A stretch of 64,000 nucleotides of DNA from Psychromarinibacter halotolerans (GTDB lineage: Bacteria; Pseudomonadota; Alphaproteobacteria; Rhodobacterales; Rhodobacteraceae). Where the stretch lies: the NCBI RefSeq assembly GCF_029168315.1, contig NZ_JARGYD010000003.1, positions 186,001 through 250,000 of the forward strand. Direction: 5' to 3'. Position 1 is the first letter of the stretch. Each line of letters begins with the position of its first letter. This document shows positions 25,709 through 34,342 of this stretch, one piece after another. Below the pieces are notes generated by a model. The model was not told where the DNA came from. It ran no database searches and worked only from the letters and a program-made list of their open reading frames with translations. Both the position numbers and the translations under genes were made by a program.

Positions 25709-26172
25709 TGTCGGCGCATCCCCGTGAAACGACGTCCCCCAAGGCGGCGGACGCCATCGCCGAAGGTTTGGACGAAGCGATGATCCGAACGGTCGTCCAC
25801 CAATTCTATGCGCTGGCGCGAGAGGACGATGTGATCGGCCCGATCTTCCCCGATCGCGTCCCCGACGACCATTGGGCCGCGCATCTTGATCAGATCGAAA
25901 CGTTCTGGACCGCCTCTCTTCTCGGCACCCGCCGGTACGAGGGGCGGCCGATGCCGAAGCATCTTGCCATCAGGGAACTGAACGACACGCACTTCATGCG
26001 CTGGCTGGCCCTGTTCCGCCATACGGTCAGCACCGTCTGCCCCCCGGTGACGGCGCAACTGTTCATCGACCGTTCCGAACGCATCGCGGCGTCGTTCCGC
26101 ATCAACATCGCGATGCACCGCGGCGAAGACCTTGTGTTCCACCCGCCGCTAAAGCGGGAAAGCTATCCATAG
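25708..26172 (+). CDS. Group III truncated haemoglobin
   Basis: 154 residues of the 2/2 globin fold. It has the TrHbIII pattern: QFYALAREDDVIGPIF (B10 Tyr and CD region), FWTASLLGTRRYEGRPMPKHLAI containing the proximal His in PKH, and HFMRWLALFRHTV with the conserved Trp. Its start overlaps the regulator stop (TAATG), after GGAGG, so they are co-translated. Group III globins bind oxygen or NO. The first 25 residues before the globin core are an extension. Confidence 0.9.
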   Translation: MSAHPRETTSPKAADAIAEGLDEAMIRTVVHQFYALAREDDVIGPIFPDRVPDDHWAAHLDQIETFWTASLLGTRRYEGRPMPKHLAIRELNDTHFMRWLALFRHTVSTVCPPVTAQLFIDRSERIAASFRINIAMHRGEDLVFHPPLKRESYP

Positions 26173-26215
26173 GGGACGCGGGTGGCTGCTGTACCTGCGC
26201 GATGGCCGGGAACAT

Positions 26216-26944
26216 TCAGCGCCGCAGCCCAATCGGATCTGGAGATAGCCCCGCCAAAGCCGCCATGTGCCAAGAAAGGACTTGGTTCGAGCTGAGGACA
26301 GGCATCTGAAGATCGTCCGCAAGCTCTGGCAGGATGTCGTACGTCCGCAGGTTCGTGCACGACAGGAATACGGCGTCCAGCGCGCAGCGACCGGCCAAAG
26401 CGCGCGCGGCCTCTGCAATCGAACGCGGATCGATGCGCGCAACGCGGGCCTCGATCATTTCGCCGAAGGACAGCATGTCGGGCACGGCAACGCCGTGGGT
26501 CACAAAGGCGCGCCGAATGGGCTCTGCGACAGAGGACACGTAGGGCGAAACTATGCCGACCCGCCCGATATCCAGCTGTTCGAACGCCGCAAGCGCGGCC
26601 GACAAAGGATCGGTCACCTGCAGCGCCTTCGCACCGGACGCAACCAGCGTCCAAACCCTGTCCGGACCGATCTGCGCCGCTCCGGACGTGCAGGCATATC
26701 CGACAACGTCGAACGTACAGGCCGGTGGCAGAAGGCTCGCGGCGGCGACCAGCTCGCGTTCCATCCCAGCGATGCTTTCGGGGGTCAGTTCGTCTCCGGA
26801 CGGGACGCGGGTGACATGCAGCCGGGCAAGATCCGGCGTCACGTCTCGTCTGATGTCCGTTTCGACCGTCTCGTCCACCCGCAGCACGATCAGCCCCATC
26901 GCGGGAAGCGTGCTTTCAAGCAGGTGATACGGGAAGGACGACAT
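26216..26944 (-). CDS. Maleate-isomerase/Asp-Glu-racemase superfamily protein
   Basis: 242 residues. The two catalytic cysteines of the superfamily appear as VVGYACTSGAAQIG (near residue 83) and VFLSCTNLRTYD (near 193), placing it close to maleate cis-trans isomerase and arylmalonate decarboxylase. Its ATG overlaps the stop of the M24 peptidase gene (TGATG). An EutA-like role is possible because ectoine operons combine this family with an M24 hydrolase and a dehydratase, but other expected partners are absent here. Confidence 0.85.
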   Translation of the reverse strand: MSSFPYHLLESTLPAMGLIVLRVDETVETDIRRDVTPDLARLHVTRVPSGDELTPESIAGMERELVAAASLLPPACTFDVVGYACTSGAAQIGPDRVWTLVASGAKALQVTDPLSAALAAFEQLDIGRVGIVSPYVSSVAEPIRRAFVTHGVAVPDMLSFGEMIEARVARIDPRSIAEAARALAGRCALDAVFLSCTNLRTYDILPELADDLQMPVLSSNQVLSWHMAALAGLSPDPIGLRR

Positions 26945-28107
26945 CAGGAAAGCTCTGGCAGTGCGGACGGCGCGCGGGGGGACAGAAGTTCCACGCCATC
27001 AGCCCGCAGGACGATGTTTTCCTCGTGGACAAGAATTCGGTCGCCGTCGACCACCGCGCCCGGCTCCAGCGTCAACACCATGCCCTCGCGCAGCGGCGTG
27101 GTGTCCAGCGGTGTGAACGACGGCCATTCAGTCAGCGTGATGCCCAGCCCGTGCCCCAGCCGCCCCCCGGCGGGCCGCGCCCCGTGCGTGTGCAAGGCTT
27201 CCGACAGCAGGCGATGCGCGTCACGCGCCAGCATCCCGGGGCGCAGCGTCGAAAGGGTATCCTCGGTCGCCTGCCACAGCGCGTCGTGGGCCTTGCGCAC
27301 GGTGTCCGACGGCGGGCCGATGGAAAAATTCCGGTCGAAGTCGCAGAAATATCCGTTCCTGACGGCACCGGTATCCAGCATCAGCACGTCACCGCGTTGC
27401 AACGGGACAGCTGCGGCAGGAGAGATCACGTCGGCGTAACCGCTGGGCCCTGCCCCGCCCGCAACATAGCTGACCCAGTCCGCGCCCTCCTGCAGCAGCG
27501 CGGTCTGAAAGTCGCGGAACACCTGATCCAGCGGCTGACCGGCAAATGCAAATTCTGCGACCCGCGCAAAGGCACGTCCCGCAATTGCGCAGGTAGTGCG
27601 GATCGCCTCGACCTCGGCTTCGCTTTTCACCTCGCGGACACGCTGCACAGCGTCCGTGCCATCGACCAAGGCGCGCGGCGCGATGCCTTGCGCGACCCGC
27701 TGATAGTCGGCGGCGGGCATCCGCACGTGCGTCTCCAGCCCCATCGGCACCCCGATCCGCGCGGTTTCCGGCAGCAGACTGCAAATCGTATCGACCAGCA
27801 GACTGACACCGTCGTCTTCGGGATGGGGCGCGTCCCAAGTCCGGATCTCTTCGATCCACGTCCGGCCCATTAACGCGGCGCCGATACTGGGGATCACTAC
27901 GACCGGGCTGCCCACCGCCGGGACGATCAGGAACCACGGACGCGCCGGGCTTTCCCAGAACCGCGTGAGGAATCCCGTGACATAGAAGATGTCCGCCGCC
28001 GTCGTCAGGAACAGCGCGTCCAACCCGCGCGTCTTCATTTCCCCCTGTAACCGCGCGACGCGGCCGCGGAACTCTTGCGCCGGAAAGACAAGCGACGGCT
28101 CAGCCAT
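26944..28107 (-). CDS. M24-family metallopeptidase/hydrolase (Xaa-Pro aminopeptidase-like)
   Basis: 387 residues with the creatinase/prolidase layout: an N-terminal domain (EFRGRVARLQGEM, then FYVTGF), and a pita-bread catalytic domain with metal ligands in LMLDTGAVRNGYFCDFDR, GHGLGITLTE, LTLEPG and VHEENIVL. Members cleave X-Pro peptides or, in catabolic operons, amide bonds of compatible solutes such as ectoine. The ATG lies inside the end of the upstream lyase gene (8-nt overlap) and the downstream racemase overlaps its stop, so three proteins are made from one message. Confidence 0.88.
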   Translation of the reverse strand: MAEPSLVFPAQEFRGRVARLQGEMKTRGLDALFLTTAADIFYVTGFLTRFWESPARPWFLIVPAVGSPVVVIPSIGAALMGRTWIEEIRTWDAPHPEDDGVSLLVDTICSLLPETARIGVPMGLETHVRMPAADYQRVAQGIAPRALVDGTDAVQRVREVKSEAEVEAIRTTCAIAGRAFARVAEFAFAGQPLDQVFRDFQTALLQEGADWVSYVAGGAGPSGYADVISPAAAVPLQRGDVLMLDTGAVRNGYFCDFDRNFSIGPPSDTVRKAHDALWQATEDTLSTLRPGMLARDAHRLLSEALHTHGARPAGGRLGHGLGITLTEWPSFTPLDTTPLREGMVLTLEPGAVVDGDRILVHEENIVLRADGVELLSPRAPSALPELS

Positions 28108-29152
28108 CCTCCGGGCCTTCGCTGACGATCCCCAGCACCCGGGCATCCGGCCCAAGGTTAAGCCCCGCCAGCAAGGCGGCAAAACCCGCGGCCCCGGACG
28201 GTGTGGTGTCAAAGCCGTGGTCTGCCAGCGTGTCGGTGCCAAAGCGCGCCTCGGCTTCGGTGATGGTGACAAAACGGTCGGCGTCCCGCGAAAGCCCGGC
28301 CAGCGCGATCATCGACGGCGTCTTGCAGTCCAGCCGCCCCATGCTTGAAACCGGCCCCTCTGACGTGACGAGTTGTCCGGCGCGAATGCTGTCGATCAAC
28401 GCGGGCGCCGCGTCGGGTTCCACGACCACGATCGTGACAGCGTCACCCCATGCCAGCCGGACATGAGCCGCGACTGCGGCAGCCAATCCTCCGACCCCGG
28501 CCTGCAACAGCACATGGGTCGGCGGCGCATCCATCTGCGCGACCGCCTCGGCGGCAAGTTGCGTGTAGCCTTCCATGACGCGCAGGGGCAGCTCGGTGTA
28601 CCCGGGCCACGAACTGTCCGACAGCAGCGTCCACCCGTTGGTCTCTGCGGCCTCGGCGGCGGCGGTCATGCTCGCCTCATAGTCCGCGCCAGCCCGGACC
28701 ACCTGTGCGCCGTGGGATTCCAGCCGTTTGGCAAAAGCGTCAGGGACGGCTTCGGACAGGAAGATCACCGCCGCCGCGCCAAACAGCCGCGCGCCCGCCG
28801 CCACCGACAGCCCATGATTTCCGGCACTGGCCGCGACGAAGGTCTGGCCGGCAAGGGCGTGTCGAAGGGCGTGTGGATCGTGGCCCGCGCGCGCCGCCGC
28901 CAGACGCGCGATCGCATGAGTGGCACCCAGCGCCTTGAAGCTGCCCAGCCCCATGCGTTGGCGTTCATCCTTCACCCAGACAGCCGCGACTCCGGAAAGG
29001 CGCGCAAGTCCCGGTGCATCGCGCAGCGGCGTCTCTTCATTTGCGGGACACAGTCGGAGCAAAGCGGCGACACCTGACGCATCGGCAACGGGCATCAGCC
29101 CATCCGGGTCAAGCCCCACCCCGCGCCACGGGTTGTCGAGTGAAACAGGCAT
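28100..29152 (-). CDS. PLP-dependent lyase, diaminopropionate ammonia-lyase/threonine dehydratase-like
   Basis: 350 residues of PLP fold type II. The PLP Lys is in GLGSFKALGATHA near residue 70, a substrate loop ASAGNHGLSVA near 120, and the phosphate-binding glycine loop LQAGVGGLAAAVA near 220. The N-terminus SLDNPWRGVGLDP and overall plan resemble 2,3-diaminopropionate ammonia-lyase more than threonine dehydratase. The ATG at 29152 follows AGGAGC. It heads the unit with the M24 hydrolase and racemase-family gene, suggesting that an amide is hydrolysed and an amino group then eliminated. Confidence 0.85.
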   Translation of the reverse strand: MPVSLDNPWRGVGLDPDGLMPVADASGVAALLRLCPANEETPLRDAPGLARLSGVAAVWVKDERQRMGLGSFKALGATHAIARLAAARAGHDPHALRHALAGQTFVAASAGNHGLSVAAGARLFGAAAVIFLSEAVPDAFAKRLESHGAQVVRAGADYEASMTAAAEAAETNGWTLLSDSSWPGYTELPLRVMEGYTQLAAEAVAQMDAPPTHVLLQAGVGGLAAAVAAHVRLAWGDAVTIVVVEPDAAPALIDSIRAGQLVTSEGPVSSMGRLDCKTPSMIALAGLSRDADRFVTITEAEARFGTDTLADHGFDTTPSGAAGFAALLAGLNLGPDARVLGIVSEGPEDG

Positions 29153-29365
29153 CTTGCTCCTGGCTGGATTTGGATCACGCACAGTAGGCACCGACATCAA
29201 CCTGTCGCGCAAGTGTCGTGGCCGGGCTGCTACGGGCCAAGGAGGCCGGGACCGCCTTGTCGGCGCCTGGCCCCGCAACAACGGCAAGGACCAGGACATG
29301 CGCCTGCGTATTTAAGACGACAGCGGATCGACAAGGACGGCGGAAGGACAGGTCAGCTTTCCCCA
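29153..29365. other. Non-coding gap between the lyase operon and an integrase remnant
   Basis: No convincing gene is seen. The part next to 29152 should hold the promoter of the minus-strand lyase operon; no clear -35/-10 pair stands out. Confidence 0.4.
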
Positions 29366-29482
29366 CTGACCAAGCTTGAGATGCTTGGCGATACTTGCCG
29401 CCTGCCGGGTCACGCGGACCTCCGGCAGATAGAAACCGACACCGACCGGTCGGGCGAACACCAGAGGCGGATGGGTCCGAAC
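29366..29482 (+). pseudogene. Remnant of a tyrosine-recombinase (integrase) C-terminus
   Basis: The frame reads LPGHADLRQIETDTDRSGE then HQRRMGPN, matching the integrase tail GH-x-SL-x-EIE-x-Y, with the nucleophilic Tyr position apparently Asp. It aligns without gaps to the better-preserved tail at 52791-52925. The rest of the gene is missing. It is not functional. Confidence 0.6.
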
Positions 29483-29573
29483 CAAGCACCGAAGTTGCTA
29501 AAGGCACCGCTTAAGAAGCGAAACAGGCCTGCGGGCTTTCGCGGTGTTTCAGAGGTTTTGGAAAGTGACGCGC
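29408..29573 (+). repeat. Left copy of the integrase-tail/flank direct repeat
   Basis: Each position matches 52848-53013 at a constant offset of 23,440. Identical stretches include GGTCACG, TTTTGGAAAGTG and the GGCC-GC-GC-TTT region. The non-coding 3' flank (29483-29573) is conserved as well as the coding tail. The rest of 29574-29889 shows a hairpin, CGCTTGGG with CCCAAAGCG at about 29571-29594, and no gene. Confidence 0.6.
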
Positions 29574-29889
29574 TTGGGAGGAGCGCCCAAAGCGTTGTGC
29601 AATAAAACCTTTTTCGTACTATGAACAAAAAATCCGCTCGTTCCTTTTCAATGGCTTGCCGGCCGAATTGTTCAGAAACTCCAAAATCGTCGCTTTTGAC
29701 GACGAAAGTGCCCTCTTCGGCCGACGAAGCCCCACGACATGGGCGCCGTGCAGACTGAGGCAAAGTACCTACGGCTAACGCGCCTGTTGGCCAAGCTGCA
29801 TTTACAACGCCCCCGGCTTATTGCGAGAACACGATTCGCCCGACCCCGGTCCCGGGGGTGAATTCCGGGACAACCAAGGAGAGTGATGG

Positions 29890-30546
29890 ATGCGACTCGA
29901 CGTCTGGCAGGCGCTGCACGAGGATCTTCAACCCGGAGTGCAGCCGGACCAAGAGACCTTTGCCGTTTCTTTCGGTGACACTCAGATCCTGCTGCCGATC
30001 CGTGTCCTGCCCGAAGGTGATCGGGCGGTCGTCTCGCTGATTTTGAATCAGGCGTCGTTCGCGGTGCTCGACCTGCTGGCCGACCGGCTGGCCGAGGCCG
30101 TCGCGCCCCATGCGCCCGAAGTCGTCATTGCCGTGCCAACCCTTGGCCTGCCGCTGGCCGAGGCCGTCGCGCGGCGGTTGGGGCATGCGCGGCTGGTGCC
30201 GTTGGGGTATTCACGCAAGTTCTGGTACGACGAGGCGCTATCGCTACCGCTGTCGTCGATCACCACGCCGGGCGGCGGCAAGCGGCTTTACATGGATCCG
30301 CACATGCTGCCGCTGCTGCAGGACAAGAGGGTTCTGGTCGTGGACGATGTTCTGTCGTCGGGCGCCTCGATGGGCACTGTGCTGAAGCTGCTGCGCCTTG
30401 CCGAAGTCGACCCGGTGGCGATTGGGGCGGCCATGCTGCAAGGCACCCGCTGGGAAGATGCGGTGGACCGGCCCGTCGTGGGCGCCTTCCGCACGCCGAT
30501 CCTGACGCGGACAGCCGATGGCTGGAGCCCCGAATCCATCGTCTGA
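29890..30546 (+). CDS. Phosphoribosyltransferase-domain protein
   Basis: 218 residues with a type I phosphoribosyltransferase fold: the PRPP-binding motif VLVVDDVLSSGASM near residue 154, VVIAVPTLGLPLAEAVA near 80 (pyrophosphate loop region) and a flexible hood. It resembles adenine-PRTase-like proteins found with importers. AAGGAG lies before the ATG. It stands 244 nt ahead of an NMT1-type ABC importer operon on the same strand. It may ribosylate the imported base; a regulatory (PurR-like) role cannot be excluded, although no DNA-binding domain is visible. Confidence 0.82.
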   Translation: MRLDVWQALHEDLQPGVQPDQETFAVSFGDTQILLPIRVLPEGDRAVVSLILNQASFAVLDLLADRLAEAVAPHAPEVVIAVPTLGLPLAEAVARRLGHARLVPLGYSRKFWYDEALSLPLSSITTPGGGKRLYMDPHMLPLLQDKRVLVVDDVLSSGASMGTVLKLLRLAEVDPVAIGAAMLQGTRWEDAVDRPVVGAFRTPILTRTADGWSPESIV

Positions 30547-30679
30547 CTGAACCGGCTTAAATTCCGGGCAGCCGCGCCAACCCACTGCTGAATTGCTGGA
30601 CTTGCCCACAGATGCGGGCGCGTCCCGTCCAATTTTCGTGGCCTTCGCACTGGACAACCTGCGGCCCGCTCCCTCAACG

Positions 30680-30694
30680 CGTATACGGTATACG
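30680..30694. promoter_or_regulatory. Perfect dyad CGTATAC-G-GTATACG, candidate GntR operator
   Basis: Exact 7-bp arms around one base, 97 nt ahead of the binding-protein start. GTATAC-containing dyads are common FCD-GntR targets, and the operon encodes an FCD-GntR protein at 34343. The remainder of 30547-30790 is non-coding leader. Confidence 0.55.
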
Positions 30695-30790
30695 ATTTTG
30701 CACGGGCCGGACACGGCACGGCATGGGTCGTTCGGGAGGAGAGGAAACAGACGTGAACCAAGCGTGCGGACACACAACAGGGTAAAACAC

Positions 30791-31900
30791 ATGACCAAAT
30801 CCACTTCTTCCAAGCTATCGCGCCGTCAGGCACTGATCCTGGGCAGTAGCGCGCTGGCGGCGCCGATGCTGTCTTTGCAGACCCGCCCGCTGTGGGCGCA
30901 GGAGACCACCCGCGTCGCACTGACGCTGCCGTGGGTCGCCAACGGCTCGAACTACTGGCCGATGCTGGGCAAAGAGATGGGGATCTATGCCGACAACGGC
31001 ATCGACGTCGAAGTATCGCGTGGTTTCGGCTCTGTCGCGGCGGCACAGGCGGTTGCGAACGACCAGTTCGATTTCGGCGTGGTTTTTGCCAGCGGCAACA
31101 TGCTGGCGCAGGCGCGCGGGCTTGACCTGATGGTGCTGGGCACCGTGAATTATGACGCGACGATGGGGATCGCGACGCTGGCCGACAGCCCGATCGCCAC
31201 GCCGAAGGATCTTGAAGGCAAGACGCTGGGCATGGTCCCGACCTCGGCCGAGGCGCCGTTCTTCCCGGCCTTCGCCGCCGCTGCAGGGATCGACACCGAC
31301 AAGGTCGACATCGTGCAGGTGGACAGCAAGGTCATCGAACGCGCACTGCTCGACGGGCAGGTGGACGCGATCACCGCCATCGGCTCCAGCTCGATCCCGA
31401 ACATCGTTGCCGCCGGTGCGGACCTGCGTTTCATGCTGTGGAGCGAATATGGCGTCGAGCAATACGCCGCACAAATCTGCACCCGTCGCGAGACCTACGA
31501 GGCGAACCCGGACCTGTGCCAAAAGGTCGTGGACGCGACGCTGCAGTCCTTCGCCTATACGCTGAAGAACCCCGAGGAATCGATCAACGAATTCGCCCGC
31601 ATCGTCCCCGAGGTCGGCCTGACCGCCAACGGCCTGCCAAGCGCCAAGATCTCGCAAGGCATCGCGCAATTGGTCGCGATCCGTCCCGAGGCGATCGAAA
31701 ACGCGCTTGGCTACTCTGATCTCGAAAAGATCCCGGGCATGATGCAGGGCGTTCTGGACCTGGGCACCATCGAGAACCCGGTCGTGCCGCCGCTGGAACA
31801 GCTGATCACCAACGAGTTCGTCGGCAACGTGACCCTGTCCGCAGAGGAATGGGACGCGGTGCGCTCGGCCAACGCGGAATACGCGCAGTACTTTGGCTAA
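30791..31900 (+). CDS. ABC transporter substrate-binding protein, NMT1/THI5-like
   Basis: 369 residues. An N-terminal twin-arginine signal (KLSRRQALILGSSALAAP) precedes an NMT1/SsuA-like periplasmic domain: VALTLPWVANGSNYWPM, GIYADNGIDVEVSRGFGS, DFGVVFASGN and ALLDGQVDAITAIGSS are typical. The family binds pyrimidine thiamine precursors, sulfonates, nitrate and related small molecules. Downstream permease, RutB-like hydrolase and ATPase point to an N-heterocycle such as a pyrimidine. A CGTATAC dyad precedes it and a hairpin follows, which may raise its level over the permease. Confidence 0.9.
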   Translation: MTKSTSSKLSRRQALILGSSALAAPMLSLQTRPLWAQETTRVALTLPWVANGSNYWPMLGKEMGIYADNGIDVEVSRGFGSVAAAQAVANDQFDFGVVFASGNMLAQARGLDLMVLGTVNYDATMGIATLADSPIATPKDLEGKTLGMVPTSAEAPFFPAFAAAAGIDTDKVDIVQVDSKVIERALLDGQVDAITAIGSSSIPNIVAAGADLRFMLWSEYGVEQYAAQICTRRETYEANPDLCQKVVDATLQSFAYTLKNPEESINEFARIVPEVGLTANGLPSAKISQGIAQLVAIRPEAIENALGYSDLEKIPGMMQGVLDLGTIENPVVPPLEQLITNEFVGNVTLSAEEWDAVRSANAEYAQYFG

Positions 31901-31950
31901 GACCGATCCGGGCCGCGCGGCGCATGGCGCTGCCGGCCCGCGGAAAGAAG

Positions 31951-31978
31951 GGGCAGGGGCGCACACGTGGCCCTGCCC
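31951..31978 (+). terminator. Intra-operon hairpin between binding protein and permease
   Basis: GGGCAGGG (31951-31958) pairs with CCCTGCCC (31971-31978), no T-run. Such stems commonly protect or partially terminate the binding-protein message. Confidence 0.5.
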
Positions 31979-31999
31979 TAGAAGTTCAGGAAAGCCCCC

Positions 32000-32839
32000 A
32001 TGTCGATGACCCCCGCCGCAAAGCCCATAGCGCCCCCCGAACAGGCCGCCGACCCCCAGATCGCACGCGACCGCCGGGCGGCGCGGATGGCGACGCTGCG
32101 CCAGATCCTTCTGCCGACGGGCACCGCGGCGCTGGCGTTGCTGCTGTGGGAAATCGTCGTGCGGGTGATGGACATACCGCCGGTGCTGCTGCCCACGCCC
32201 TCGGGCATTTGGGTGAAGCTGGAACAGCTGTTCCTGCCGCTGATCCTGCGGCACGCCATTCCGACGATGACGGAAAGCCTGATCGCCTTTGCCATATCCA
32301 CCGTGGTCGGCATCGCGTTGGCCGGGCTGCTGAGTTCGTCACGGTTGCTGCGCGAGGCGCTGTATCCCAACGTCGTGTTCTTTCAGCTGATCCCCAAGAT
32401 CGCGCTGGCGCCGCTGTTCATCGTCTGGCTTGGCATCGGCGCGGAATCGCGGCTGTCGTTCGCGGTGTTCATCAGCTTCTTCCCCGTGGTGATCGCCACG
32501 CTCGCCGGGCTCGACAACGTCGACAAGTCACTGATCAAGTTGTGCCGCGCGCTGAAAGCCAGCGAATGGCAGGTGTTCCGCGACGTGCGGCTGCCCTTCG
32601 CGCTGCCTTATGTCTTCAGCGGCATGAAGATCGCCACGACGTTTTCGATCATCGGGGTGATCGTGGGCGAGTTCATCACCAGCCAGGCGGGGCTTGGCTA
32701 TCTGGTGCTGTTCGCCTCGGCGCAGGCCGAGACAGAACTGATCTTTGCATCGATCACCGTGCTGTGCGTCTTCGGGCTGGTGTTCTACGGCGCCATCGCC
32801 CTTGCCGAAATCTACCTGCGCCGCCGTTTCGGCGCCTGA
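32000..32839 (+). CDS. ABC transporter permease (SsuC/TauC/ThiX type)
   Basis: 279 residues with about six hydrophobic segments. It has the EAA loop for ATPase contact, seen as LCRALKASEWQVFRDVRLPFALPYVFSG near residue 180. It belongs to the permease group that partners NMT1-type binding proteins. A 25-residue Ala/Pro-rich polar N-terminus precedes helix 1. Its stop overlaps the ribosome site of the RutB-like gene. Confidence 0.92.
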   Translation: MSMTPAAKPIAPPEQAADPQIARDRRAARMATLRQILLPTGTAALALLLWEIVVRVMDIPPVLLPTPSGIWVKLEQLFLPLILRHAIPTMTESLIAFAISTVVGIALAGLLSSSRLLREALYPNVVFFQLIPKIALAPLFIVWLGIGAESRLSFAVFISFFPVVIATLAGLDNVDKSLIKLCRALKASEWQVFRDVRLPFALPYVFSGMKIATTFSIIGVIVGEFITSQAGLGYLVLFASAQAETELIFASITVLCVFGLVFYGAIALAEIYLRRRFGA

Positions 32840-32848
32840 GGAGTGACC

Positions 32849-33550
32849 ATGCCCGGTATCGTTCCCGTTCCCGCCCGCCCCGAACCGCTGACCTGCGACC
32901 TGTCGAAGACCGCGCTGATCGTGATCGACATGCAGCACGCCTATCTGTCGGAAGGTGGCTATCTTGATCTTGTCGGCTTCGGCGTCGACGGCTCGGGCCC
33001 CGTGATCGACCAGGTCGTGCGCACGATCGAGGCTGCGCGCGCCGCGGGGATGCTGGTCATCTACATGCAGAACGGTTTCGACCCCGAACTGACACAGGCG
33101 GGGCCCGAAAGCTCGCCCGTGTATCACAAGTCGAACCCGCTGAAGTTCATGCGCGCGAACCCCGACTATCGCGGCAAGCTGATCACCAAGGGCAGCTGGG
33201 ATTATGAATTCGTGGACGCGATCAAACCTGCGCCGGGCGAGATCGTGATCCACAAGTCCCGCTACAGCGCGTTCTGTTCGACCCAGCTGGAAGCGATCCT
33301 GCGGGGGCGGGGCATCACCCACCTGCTGGTGGCCGGCGTGAACACCAACGTCTGCGTGGAATCGACCATTCGCGACGGGTTCCACAAGGAATTCTTCTGC
33401 ATGATGATCGCCGACGCGACGCTTCAGGCCGGTGACGAAACGATCTTCTACGCGACGTGCTATAACATCGAGAAGTTCCTGGGCTGGGTCACCAGCACCG
33501 ACGAGGTCGTCGCAGCCCTTGGTGCCGCCGGGGCAGGGGGTGCGGCATGA
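32849..33550 (+). CDS. RutB-like cysteine hydrolase (ureidoacrylate amidohydrolase family)
   Basis: 233 residues of the isochorismatase-like fold, with the triad Asp in IVIDMQHAYLS, Lys in IHKSRYSAF and Cys in GVNTNVCVEST. The N-terminal PARPEPLTCDLSKTALIVID and C-terminal YNIEKFLGWV match the RutB group, which hydrolyses (peroxy)ureidoacrylate during uracil breakdown. The other rut genes (rutA, rutC-G) are absent nearby, so the real substrate may be another carbamoyl compound. GAGGAG precedes the ATG and the stop overlaps the ATPase start (ATGA). Confidence 0.85.
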   Translation: MPGIVPVPARPEPLTCDLSKTALIVIDMQHAYLSEGGYLDLVGFGVDGSGPVIDQVVRTIEAARAAGMLVIYMQNGFDPELTQAGPESSPVYHKSNPLKFMRANPDYRGKLITKGSWDYEFVDAIKPAPGEIVIHKSRYSAFCSTQLEAILRGRGITHLLVAGVNTNVCVESTIRDGFHKEFFCMMIADATLQAGDETIFYATCYNIEKFLGWVTSTDEVVAALGAAGAGGAA

Positions 33551-34341
33551 CCGCAACCGCCGCAACCACCGCCGTCGCCGATTTCCTGACGCTGAATGGC
33601 ATCAGCAAGATCTACCGGACCAACGGGTCCGAGGTGCACGCCGTCGAGCATGCCGCGTTCACCATTCCGTCCGGCCAGTTCGTGTCGATCCTCGGGCCGT
33701 CGGGCTGCGGGAAATCCACGCTGCTATCGATGATCGGCGGGCTGGAAACCCCCACCACCGGTCAGATCGCCATCGGCGGCGACCCCGTGCGCGAGCCGCG
33801 CGACGACATGGGCTATGTGTTTCAGGACGCGACGCTGCTGCCGTGGTTTTCCGTGCTGAACAACGTGCTGTTCCCGGTGCGACTGCGGAAGGGCAAGACA
33901 TCCGCCTATCATGACCGCGCGCGGGAACTGCTGGAAATGGTCGGCCTGTGGGAGTTCCGCGACAAGCGGCCCGATCAGCTGTCGGGCGGGATGCGCCAGC
34001 GCGTGGCGATCTGCCGGGCGCTGATTACCGATCCGGACATCCTGCTGATGGACGAACCGTTCAGCGCGCTCGACGCCATTTCGCGCGACGAGATGAACGT
34101 GGCGCTGGCCTCGATCTGGGACAGGTTCCACAAGACCGCCGTGTTCGTCACCCATTCGATCCGCGAGGCGGTGTTCCTGTCGGACCGCATCCTTGTCATG
34201 AGCCGCCGGCCCTCGGCCATCTGCTATGACGTGACCGTGCCCTTCGCCCGCCCACGCGACGCCCATGTCGAAACGGACCCCGAATTCGTGCGGATGGTTT
34301 CCGATCTTCGCGACAAGATCGAAGAAGGCTACAAAGGCTGA
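33547..34341 (+). CDS. ABC transporter ATPase subunit (SsuB/TauB type)
   Basis: 264 residues with Walker A GPSGCGKST near residue 57, Q-loop FQDATLLPW, signature LSGGMRQRVAICRAL near 155 and Walker B ILLMDEPFSALDA, plus the switch His in FVTHSI. It energises the permease at 32000. It is translationally coupled to the RutB-like gene, a tight link between import and hydrolysis. Confidence 0.95.
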   Translation: MTATAATTAVADFLTLNGISKIYRTNGSEVHAVEHAAFTIPSGQFVSILGPSGCGKSTLLSMIGGLETPTTGQIAIGGDPVREPRDDMGYVFQDATLLPWFSVLNNVLFPVRLRKGKTSAYHDRARELLEMVGLWEFRDKRPDQLSGGMRQRVAICRALITDPDILLMDEPFSALDAISRDEMNVALASIWDRFHKTAVFVTHSIREAVFLSDRILVMSRRPSAICYDVTVPFARPRDAHVETDPEFVRMVSDLRDKIEEGYKG

Positions 34342-34342
34342 C

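Noticed and set aside
26216..29152. Assignment as the ectoine utilisation genes eutA, eutD and eutB
   Set aside because: The lyase resembles diaminopropionate ammonia-lyase more than EutB, and cyclodeaminase, deacetylase and transporter genes are missing.
30547..30790. Riboswitch (thiamine or purine type) ahead of the NMT1-type binding protein
   Set aside because: No conserved riboswitch core could be recognised; the perfect CGTATAC dyad explains regulation more simply.
30815..32254. Long minus-strand open frame opposite the ABC binding protein and permease
   Set aside because: Low-complexity Arg/Gln/Asp-rich translation with no domain; the plus strand encodes recognisable proteins.
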